Positions 21,798 through 27,112 of a DNA stretch of 27,112 nt are shown piece after piece. A model generated the notes under the pieces. It was not told the DNA's origin. It was given only the letters and a program-made list of their open reading frames with translations, and searched no databases. Source of the DNA: an uncultured Collinsella sp. (GTDB lineage Bacteria; Actinomycetota; Coriobacteriia; Coriobacteriales; Coriobacteriaceae); the NCBI GenBank assembly GCA_902478995.1, contig CABSNF010000022.1, forward strand, positions 1 through 27,112. The letters run 5' to 3'. The position numbers and the translations under genes were made by a program. Numbering within the stretch: position 1 is the stretch's first letter; every line of letters starts with the position of its first letter.

Positions 21798-22583
21798 TTA
21801 TGCGGCGGAGGAGGCGTCGTCCTCGTCCAAGGCGGCGAAGAGCTTCTTGCCGTCGAGCAGGCGCGTGCTGACGTTTCTCATTCGGCCAATCTCTACAGTA
21901 CGCAACGTGTCATCGGCGCCTCGGGCGTCGTAGACCGTTCCCAGCAGATACGAGATGCCATCGCGCTGTCTGATGGCAAAGGGACGGAGTGTCATCCGTG
22001 CTGCTTCGGTTTCGCCACGTGTCGTGACGCTCGAAATATCAAAACTCACCGTGGTTCCGTGGTCGATGGCCTGCTCGACGAGCTCGCACGTGTCGATGCG
22101 CTTGATGGGCGTGCGTGTTGCCTTGGTAGCCTTGCTGCCTGCGCTTGGAGCGGGTTCGGGTGTATCGAGGTAGCCGCGAACGTCGGCGCTCGCCATGGCA
22201 ACTAAGTGCTGCGCCATGCTCTTGCGGATAGCGATAGGCGTGGAGCGGTTGCGCATGACCATACCGTGGAGCCGGATGATCTCTTCATCGGTGAGCGGGC
22301 GGGTAAGAAGTTTGTAGCCCACGCCGCGTTTGTACTCAATTTCGTATCCGGCATGGCGAAGCGCGGAGATGGCGGTGTAGATGCTGCGCCGCGCCGCCGA
22401 GATGGGCATGCGGGCGGGGTCGTCGGGATGGGCGAGGCGCCGGATCAACTCATCGGAAAGCATGGCCTTGTCCTCGCCGGTGTTTTCGCTTAATAGTTGC
22501 AGGATGCGAACGGCGCGATAGGCTGCCATCGAGGCGGCGCCTCTCGTCGTGGTGTCGTAGGTTTCAACAGCGGCTTCGGTCAT
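21798..22583 (-). CDS. WYL-domain transcriptional regulator
   Basis: A 261-aa DNA-binding protein. The N-terminal winged HTH region (about 18-95) covers AAYRAVRILQLLSEN, SAARRSIYTAISALRHAGYEIEYKRG and GYKLLTRPLTDEEI. The C-terminal WYL-type domain is ARMTLRPFAIRQRDGISYLLGTVYD with LRTVEIGRM, where the usual W-Y-L reads S-Y-L. WYL regulators bind nucleic-acid or nucleotide ligands and often control stress or defence genes; no target is visible here. The ATG at 22583 is preferred because AAAGGA lies 10 bases upstream, while the GTG at 22592 is only a base or two from it. It stands alone between the ABC operon and asnS. Confidence 0.8.
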   Translation of the reverse strand: MTEAAVETYDTTTRGAASMAAYRAVRILQLLSENTGEDKAMLSDELIRRLAHPDDPARMPISAARRSIYTAISALRHAGYEIEYKRGVGYKLLTRPLTDEEIIRLHGMVMRNRSTPIAIRKSMAQHLVAMASADVRGYLDTPEPAPSAGSKATKATRTPIKRIDTCELVEQAIDHGTTVSFDISSVTTRGETEAARMTLRPFAIRQRDGISYLLGTVYDARGADDTLRTVEIGRMRNVSTRLLDGKKLFAALDEDDASSAA

Positions 22584-22700
22584 GGTGCCCACGTCCTTTC
22601 CGTTTTGGGTGGCGACGGTATGGAGCCTAGGACGTGGGGCTTTCCCAGGGGCGCAGGGCGCTCTGGGCGGTCGGTAGTCGTCGGCAAACGGCGGGTCGAG

Positions 22701-22763
22701 TTTTCAACAGCCCTGCTCAACTGACCAAAAACTTGCCAAAAGCTTGACGGATGCTGTTGAAAA
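22701..22763. repeat. Spaced inverted repeat TTTTCAACAGC/GCTGTTGAAAA
   Basis: Perfect 11-bp arms (22701-22711 and 22753-22763) are 41 bp apart between asnS and the WYL gene. The right arm runs into the T-run of the asnS terminator. A variant half (TTTTACAACAGCC, 21721-21733) lies in the promoter of the ABC operon, on the other side of the WYL gene. Confidence 0.65.
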
Positions 22764-22796
22764 AAAGCGTCTCTCGACCGATGTCGAGAGGCGCTT
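22758..22796 (-). terminator. Terminator of asnS
   Basis: A 14-bp stem (22765-22778 with 22783-22796, one G-T pair, 4-base loop CGAT) is followed on the minus strand by seven T. It lies 46 bases after the asnS stop codon. Confidence 0.93.
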
Positions 22797-22842
22797 GTGC
22801 GATGAGCGTTGGCGTGTGGCGACGCGAGCTAGCGTCCGACGA

Positions 22843-24246
22843 TTAGAAGTCGGCGTTGCCCACGGTGCGTGGGTGCGGCAGGACGTCGCGGATGTTGCCC
22901 ACGCCGGTCAGATACATGACCAAGCGCTCGAAGCCCAGACCGTAGCCGGCGTGCTTGCAGGAACCGTAGCGGCGCAGGTCAAGGTAGTACTTGTACTGCT
23001 CGGGATTCATGCCCAGGTCCTTGATGCGGGCCTCGAGCAGATCCAGGCGCTCCTCGCGCTGGGAGCCGCCGATAATCTCGCCGATACCGGGCACCAGGCA
23101 GTCGGCGGCAGCGACGGTCTTGCCGTCCTCATTCATGCGCATGTAGAACGCCTTGATCTCGGCCGGGTAGTCGGTTACGAAGGTCGGGCGCTTAAAGTGT
23201 TCCTCGGTCAGGAAGCGCTCGTGCTCGGTCTGCAGGTCGATGCCCCAGCTGACGGGGTAATCAAACTGGTGGCCAGCAGCGACTGCCTGCTCCAGGATCT
23301 CGACGGCCTCGGTGTAGGTAACGCGGGCAAAGTCGGAGTTTGCCACGTGGTCCAGGCGCTCGATCAGGCCCTTGTCCACAAACTTGTTGAGCATGTTGAG
23401 CTCGTCGGGGCAGGTGGCCATAACGTCCTTAAGGACGTACTTGAGCATGGCCTCGGCGTTATCCATGTAGTCGTTGAGGTCGGCGAAGGCCATTTCGGGC
23501 TCGATCATCCAAAACTCGGCGGCGTGGCGCGTGGTGTTGGAGTTCTCGGCACGGAAGGTGGGGCCAAAGGTGTACACGTCGCCAAAGGCCATGGCAAAGT
23601 TCTCGGCATTGAGCTGGCCGGACACGGTGAGGCTTGCGTGCTTGCCAAAGAAGTCCTGGCTCCAGTCGACCTCGCCGGACTCGGTGAGGGGCGGATTTTT
23701 GGGGTCGAGTGTGGTCACGCGGAACATCTCGCCGGCGCCCTCGCAGTCACTCGTGGTGATGATGGGGGTGTTGACGTAGACAAAGCCCTGCTCCTGGAAG
23801 AAGCGGTGGATGGCGGCAGCCGCGACAGAACGGATGCGGAACACGGCGCGGAACAGGTTGGTGCGCGGGCGCAGGTGCTGCTGGGTGCGCAGGAACTCGA
23901 CGGTTGCGCGCTTCTTCTGCAGCGGGTAATCCGGGGCGCTGACGCCTTCGACCTCGATGGAGGTGGCAGAAAGCTCGAAAGGCTGGGGCGCATCGGGGGT
24001 CAGCTTGACGGTGCCGGTGCAGATGAGTGCGGCCGAGACGTTTTGATGGGCGATCTCGTCGTAGTTGTCGAGTGCCTCGCGGTTCATGACGACCTGCAGG
24101 TCGCGGAAGCAGCTGCCGTCGTTGAGCGTAACAAAGCCAAAGTTCTTCATGTCGCGGACGGACTTGACCCAGCCGGCGACGGTGACGGTCTGGCCGCCGA
24201 GCGACTCGGCATCGGCATAGAGCTGCGCGATTTTGGTGCGGTTCAC
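22843..24246 (-). CDS. asnS: Asparaginyl-tRNA synthetase
   Basis: A 467-aa class IIb enzyme that charges tRNA-Asn. The OB-fold anticodon domain (1-110) has VTVAGWVKSVRDMKNFGFVTLNDG. The catalytic domain has motif 2 in FGPTFRAENSNTTRHAAEFWMIEPE and motif 3 in GYGLGFERLVMYLTG, ending RDVLPHPRTVG. The start is the GTG at 24246 (VNRTKIAQLY) because GGGAGG lies just upstream; the ATG at 24258 overlaps that site, and the longer frame to 24312 has none. This gives nearly the length of E. coli AsnS (466). The enzyme's presence means Asn-tRNA can be made directly rather than only by amidation. Confidence 0.96.
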   Translation of the reverse strand: MNRTKIAQLYADAESLGGQTVTVAGWVKSVRDMKNFGFVTLNDGSCFRDLQVVMNREALDNYDEIAHQNVSAALICTGTVKLTPDAPQPFELSATSIEVEGVSAPDYPLQKKRATVEFLRTQQHLRPRTNLFRAVFRIRSVAAAAIHRFFQEQGFVYVNTPIITTSDCEGAGEMFRVTTLDPKNPPLTESGEVDWSQDFFGKHASLTVSGQLNAENFAMAFGDVYTFGPTFRAENSNTTRHAAEFWMIEPEMAFADLNDYMDNAEAMLKYVLKDVMATCPDELNMLNKFVDKGLIERLDHVANSDFARVTYTEAVEILEQAVAAGHQFDYPVSWGIDLQTEHERFLTEEHFKRPTFVTDYPAEIKAFYMRMNEDGKTVAAADCLVPGIGEIIGGSQREERLDLLEARIKDLGMNPEQYKYYLDLRRYGSCKHAGYGLGFERLVMYLTGVGNIRDVLPHPRTVGNADF

Positions 24247-24354
24247 GTATCCTCCCATAACGGTTGAATGATAGTTATCCATACAGTTCGATATTCTAGC
24301 AGCTCGGCTCATTTGGACTATACAGATAAGGCATTGGTGGGATGGTTTTTCAAA

Positions 24355-24390
24355 CGAAAAGCGCCCGCGGCCAAATGGTCGCGGGCGCTT
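24355..24390 (-). terminator. Terminator of the EIIA gene
   Basis: AAGCGCCCGCG (24359-24369) pairs perfectly with CGCGGGCGCTT (24380-24390) and the stem extends inward by CC/GG. On the minus strand it ends in TTTTCGTTT. It lies 37 bases after the EIIA stop. Confidence 0.88.
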
Positions 24391-24427
24391 GACGAGGTGC
24401 CTTTTGGCTGTGTGGCGCGGGGCCTGG

Positions 24428-24991
24428 CTACTTGGTCTTGGCTACCAGCAGCGGGTCGCCCAGCTTGACGAGCGGGTTGCCGCCGATAAGCGTTCCAGAC
24501 TCGCCGACATGGTCGATGCTCTTCAGGCGATCGAGCTCGGAGACGATGACGGTCACGATGTCCTCGTGGCCAGCGGCCTTAATGGCCTCGCGGTCGAAGC
24601 TGATGAGCGGCTGGCCTGCCTTGACCACATCGCCCATCTCGACAAAGCGGGCAAAACCCTTGCCGTTCATTTCCACGGTGCCCAGGCCGACATGGATGAA
24701 CACGCGCAGGCCGTCCTCGGTGATCATGCCAATGGAGTGGTTGGTGACGGTGGTGGCACCGATGCGGCCGTTGGCGGGCGCATAGATGGTGCCGGTAATG
24801 GGCTCGATGCCATAGCCCTGGCCAAGCATGCCCGAGGCGATCGTCTCGTCGGGAACCTCGTCCAGGTTGACGAGCACGCCGTTGACGGGGGCATAGATGA
24901 CGCCTTCGCGGGTGGCGAAGCTTGCTGCGGGCGGAATGGACGCCTCGCCGGTCGAGGTGAAGGTGGACTTAAGCGAATCGAGCAGACCCAT
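24428..24991 (-). CDS. PTS glucose-family EIIA component (Crr-like)
   Basis: A 187-aa soluble phosphocarrier. GVIYAPVNGVLVNLDEVPDE and GIEPITGTIYAPANG start the EIIA-Glc beta-barrel. The active-site histidines are in TNHSIGM (His85) and RVFIHVGLGTVEMNGKGF (His100), 15 residues apart as in E. coli Crr (75 and 90). It takes phosphate from HPr and passes it to an EIIB domain; candidates are EIIBC proteins lacking EIIA, such as the one at 4223-5623. The start at MGLLDSL has GGAGG 6 bases upstream; the longer frame to 25072 begins with TTG and has no such site. It is monocistronic with its own terminator. Confidence 0.93.
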   Translation of the reverse strand: MGLLDSLKSTFTSTGEASIPPAASFATREGVIYAPVNGVLVNLDEVPDETIASGMLGQGYGIEPITGTIYAPANGRIGATTVTNHSIGMITEDGLRVFIHVGLGTVEMNGKGFARFVEMGDVVKAGQPLISFDREAIKAAGHEDIVTVIVSELDRLKSIDHVGESGTLIGGNPLVKLGDPLLVAKTK

Positions 24992-25090
24992 AGTTGCCTC
25001 CAACTTAAATAGGCGCATATCGCGCGTTTGGTTTGCCGGAAACGTTTCATATGTGTTTCGCGGCTTGGTCAACGCCCCCTATTCTACGCT

Positions 25091-25110
25091 GCTCAGCGAT
25101 ACCTCTGAGC
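25091..25110. promoter_or_regulatory. Palindrome in the EIIA/hydrolase divergent region
   Basis: GCTCAG-8-CTGAGC lies between the divergent EIIA and hydrolase genes, next to TAGAAT on the minus strand (a candidate -10 for EIIA, no good -35 seen). It may be an operator. Confidence 0.35.
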
Positions 25111-25188
25111 TGGGAATATGTGATATATCAGTTGAAGGGAAACTTATTGCGGGAGCGTTTCTGCGCCGTGGGTCCAACTGGGGTACGC

Positions 25189-25217
25189 TTGAAGGCGAAA
25201 ACAGGGGCGCATAATTT
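25189..25217 (+). promoter_or_regulatory. Candidate promoter of the hydrolase gene
   Basis: TTGAAG (25189-25194) and TAATTT (25212-25217) are 17 bp apart, ending 17 bases before the ATG. The leader would be very short but still includes GAAGGGAG. Confidence 0.5.
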
Positions 25218-25234
25218 GCGCGAAGGGAGCACAT

Positions 25235-26134
25235 ATGATTGTCGAGAACCATGCGCTGTGGGGCGAGGAGCCGACCGAGGAATATCCGGCGACGTTTACG
25301 TATTTGGGTGCCGAGCCGCTGCCCGATAAACCGAATGGCCGCCGTCCTGCCGTGATTATCTGCGGCGGAGGCGGGTTTACGCATATCGCTCCGCACGAGC
25401 AGGATCCCGTGGCGTTTGCGTTTTTGGATCACGGTTACCAGGCCTTTGTGCTCAACTATGTGACGAGTTCTACGGGCGACGTGAGCTTTCCGCACCCCCA
25501 GGCAGATCTAGCCAAGATGGTCGCCACGGTTCGCGCGAATGCCGACGAGTGGCATGTCGATTCCAAGCGCGTGTGCGTCGTGGGCTTTTCTGCGGGCGGT
25601 ATGATCTGCGCCTCGCTGGCAACGCAGTGGAAGACTGGTCCCTTCGCGGCACTTGCCGGGGCGCGTCCGGACGACATTCGTCCCGATGCCGTGGTGCTGG
25701 GCTATCCGCTGCTCGACTTTGCCTATGTGCGCGACATGCAGACGCGCGACCCGCGCATCGACCTGCGCGTGCCCAAGACGGGCGGCAAGACGGGGCGCGA
25801 TCTGCTCAACGACTACCTGTCGATGGTGACGGGTGGCGAGGCAACTGACGAGCATCTGGCCGACATCTGCCCCACCATGCATGTTTCGCGTCAGATGCCG
25901 CCGACCTTTGTGTGGGGCGTGTCCGACGACAAGACGGCGCCGATCGCGCAGGTCTATCCGTTTGCGCAGCGCATGGCCGAGGAGGGCGTCGCTTGCGAGA
26001 TGCACGTCTTTGACCAGGGCGGCCACGGTCTTTCGCTCGGCAACGCCAACACCGCGGTCGACAACGAGGACAAGCAGGTGGCTGTCCGTCCTTGGATTCG
26101 CCTAGCCTTCCGCTTCCTGGAGCGCCATCTGTAA
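25235..26134 (+). CDS. Alpha/beta hydrolase, esterase/acetylxylan-esterase-like
   Basis: A 299-aa cytoplasmic protein without a signal peptide. The oxyanion-type loop ICGGGGFTHIAPHE comes near residue 42, the nucleophile elbow is VGFSAGG (Ser near 119), the acid is likely in WGVSDDKTAP, and the base His is in QGGHGLSL. This is the layout of the BD-FAE/Aes-like esterase group, which often removes acetyl groups from sugars or xylan fragments. Substrate cannot be told from sequence. GAAGGGAG lies 6 bases before the ATG. It is divergent from EIIA and is followed by a palindrome-rich gap. Confidence 0.82.
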   Translation: MIVENHALWGEEPTEEYPATFTYLGAEPLPDKPNGRRPAVIICGGGGFTHIAPHEQDPVAFAFLDHGYQAFVLNYVTSSTGDVSFPHPQADLAKMVATVRANADEWHVDSKRVCVVGFSAGGMICASLATQWKTGPFAALAGARPDDIRPDAVVLGYPLLDFAYVRDMQTRDPRIDLRVPKTGGKTGRDLLNDYLSMVTGGEATDEHLADICPTMHVSRQMPPTFVWGVSDDKTAPIAQVYPFAQRMAEEGVACEMHVFDQGGHGLSLGNANTAVDNEDKQVAVRPWIRLAFRFLERHL

Positions 26135-26173
26135 GAGTAGGAGGGCCAGCCCCATCCCGTCCCTCATAACTTG

Positions 26174-26230
26174 CGGTGGAATAGTTCCTGTCTTTGCTGG
26201 TTAAAGCCCCAAACAGGAACTATTCCACCG
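26174..26230. repeat. 18-bp perfect inverted repeat after the hydrolase
   Basis: CGGTGGAATAGTTCCTGT (26174-26191) and its reverse complement (26213-26230) have a 21-base loop. The match extends three bases outward with one wobble. No T-run follows, but it lies 40 bases after the hydrolase and may end its transcript. Confidence 0.85.
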
Positions 26231-26357
26231 TAACTTCGTTTTGATCCGTTGGGGACGGAGGAAAACGGATCATTTTGCCGAGAGGGCGGGCGGCTGTTTC
26301 TGCTCCCGCGGGAAACCACGTCCTGTTTGGGAAATCGTTGCCCGTTTTTGGGCGCAA

Positions 26358-26411
26358 ATTCCGGGCCGCGGTTTCCGCATCGGGCCCGTCCGGGAAACCG
26401 CGGCCCGGAAT
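26358..26411. repeat. 19-bp perfect GC-rich inverted repeat
   Basis: ATTCCGGGCCGCGGTTTCC (26358-26376) and its exact reverse complement (26393-26411) have a 16-base loop. It ends 22 bases before the feo -35 element, so it could insulate that promoter from upstream transcription. Confidence 0.85.
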
Positions 26412-26433
26412 CCCCCTTGCACCAATCTGTTAA

Positions 26434-26463
26434 TTGAACGTCGCTGTGTGTTCGCGCTATCAT
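26434..26463 (+). promoter_or_regulatory. Promoter of feoAB
   Basis: TTGAAC (26434-26439) and TATCAT (26458-26463) are 18 bp apart. The predicted start of transcription (about 26470) lies just before the two iron-box-like palindromes. Confidence 0.6.
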
Positions 26464-26478
26464 GCATGGTTGAAATTG

Positions 26479-26511
26479 GTTAGCCATGGCAAACGGTTAG
26501 CCATGGTGAAC
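26479..26511. promoter_or_regulatory. Tandem iron-box-like operators of feoAB
   Basis: GTTAGCCATGGCAAAC (26479-26494, 7 of 8 pairs symmetric) and GTTAGCCATGGTGAAC (26496-26511, 6 of 8) repeat with a 17-bp period, sharing GGTTAGCCATGG. The half-site TTAGCC resembles the DtxR/IdeR box half (TTAGG.TTAG.CTAA). Their place right after the feo promoter fits repression by an iron-loaded DtxR-family protein. Confidence 0.65.
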
Positions 26512-26553
26512 ATGAATACAACGCCCTGTGGGCGCCGGGGGAGGAACACGGAC

Positions 26554-27065
26554 GTGAGACTCGACACGCTCGAGATTGGAAAGGACGCCGTTGTCGCATC
26601 GGTGACATCCGACGATCAGGCGCTTCGACAGCATATTTTGGACATGGGCCTAACGCCGGGCACCGAAGTCACCATGATGAAGTACGCCCCTATGGGCGAC
26701 CCGCTCGAGATTCGCCTGCGTGGCTACGAGTTGACGCTGCGCAAGGACGATGCCGCTCGCATCGAGCTCGTGGGTATTCACGACACCGATACGGGTCCGC
26801 GCGCTAACGCCGCAATCGGCACAACGGAGCATCCGGCACTCGGCGAGGGGACGTATTCGCCCCGTGCGGCAAAGACGGCCGTGCCCGAGGGCGCGCCGCT
26901 GCATTTTGCCCTCGCCGGCAACCAAAATTGCGGTAAGACCACGCTGTTCAACCAGCTGACGGGCTCCAACCAGCACGTCGGTAACTTTCCCGGCGTGACG
27001 GTCGACCGCAAGGACGGCACTATCCGTAACCATCCCGAGGCAAGCGTTACCGACCTGCCCGGCAT
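26554..27065 (+). CDS. feoB: Ferrous iron transporter, FeoA-FeoB fusion, 5' part
   Basis: The first 170 codons of a Fe(II) importer, cut off by the contig end. Residues 1-75 are a FeoA-type SH3-like domain (RLDTLEIGKDAVVASV, ILDMGLTPGTEV, APMGDPLEIRLRGYELTLRKDDA). A linker follows, then the FeoB G domain from about 117: P-loop GNQNCGKTT, FPGVTVDRKDG (switch I) and DLPGI (G3). FeoA and FeoB are separate genes in E. coli; the fused form is known in some other bacteria. The start is the GTG at 26554, with GGGGGAGG 9 bases upstream; an in-frame ATG at 26503 lies in the operator and lacks a ribosome binding site. Codons beyond 27065 are adapter. Confidence 0.9.
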
Positions 27066-27112
27066 CTGTCTCTTATACACATCTGACGCTGCCGACGAAG
27101 CTAGAAGTGTAG
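27066..27112 (+). other. Nextera adapter, i5 index and P5 start at right contig end
   Basis: CTGTCTCTTATACACATCT (27066-27084) is the mosaic end, and GACGCTGCCGACGA (27085-27098) completes the reverse-complemented Read 1 adapter. AGCTAGAA (27099-27106) is the i5 index read in reverse (TTCTAGCT, which I recall as Nextera S515), and GTGTAG begins P5. None of this is genomic. Translated on the minus strand it yields the artefact MYKRQ. Confidence 0.98.

Larger units (their letters stand above)
26136..26433. other. Palindrome-rich gene-free stretch
   Basis: No gene is supported between the hydrolase and the feo promoter. The stretch holds two long inverted repeats (26174-26230, 26358-26411) and a shorter one, GATCCGTT/AACGGATC, near 26242-26270. 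The unit GGGAAACC or its complement also appears several times. Open frames here are by-products of the palindromes. Confidence 0.7.

Noticed and set aside
26241..26487. Several 60-107-codon open frames in the palindromic gap
   Set aside because: They overlap each other on both strands, follow the inverted repeats and lack ribosome binding sites.

Overview
The window is one assembled contig of high-GC bacterial DNA. Gene content and order fit an actinobacterium of the Coriobacteriia, most likely Collinsella: a cysS-rlmB-yacP block, a tRNA-tuf-rpmG-tRNATrp-secE-nusG-rplK-rplA block, an actinobacterial-style FeoA-FeoB fusion, and sugar PTS genes. The genus is an inference from gene content, not a measured match. 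Both contig ends are sequencing adapter: bases 1-20 are a Nextera mosaic end, and 27066-27112 are a mosaic end, an i5 index and the start of P5. Residues encoded there are not biological, and the two end genes (cysS and feoAB) are truncated by the library, not by evolution.

Region by region. 22-2084 (+) holds the 3' end of cysS, then rlmB and a YacP/Rae1-like NYN nuclease: tRNA charging, 23S rRNA methylation and RNA surveillance. 2112-8438 is an accessory insert, visibly less GC-rich in its centre. It carries an excisionase-type HTH fused to a HipA-like kinase, facing its own palindromic operator; a tRNA-Thr(TGT); two tandem hairpin repeats; and a beta-glucoside cassette (RpiR-type regulator divergent from a GH1 6-phospho-beta-glucosidase and a PTS EIIBC). 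8347-12895 (+) is the translation and transcription core: tRNA-Tyr, -Thr, -Met, tuf, rpmG, tRNA-Trp, secE, nusG, rplK and rplA, with two near-identical strong promoters and a likely L1 autoregulatory site before rplA. The insert lies between blocks that are contiguous in Firmicutes (cysS-rlmB-yacP-sigH-rpmG-secE-nusG-rplKAJL).

12946-24991 is almost entirely minus strand. It holds a ParB-like/BMP-domain fusion overlapping a metallophosphoesterase; a small MscS channel; a sortase-anchored 5'-nucleotidase broken by a single in-frame TAG; a three-gene ABC importer of the TrpXYZ type (lipoprotein, permease, ATPase); a WYL-type regulator; asnS; and a stand-alone glucose-family EIIA. That EIIA could supply the domain missing from the EIIBC at 4223-5623. 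25235-26134 (+) is an alpha/beta hydrolase. After it come about 420 bp of long palindromes, then a promoter with two tandem iron-box-like palindromes driving the FeoA-FeoB fusion.

Two themes stand out beyond the genes. First, intergenic spaces repeatedly hold long hairpins of several families, including four related ones that abut stop codons and contain a CTGTCCC/CTGCCCC core. Second, several operator-like palindromes are specific enough to predict the regulator next to them: the HipA-like gene, RpiR and Feo. No CRISPR array, integrase, transposase or rRNA gene is visible.
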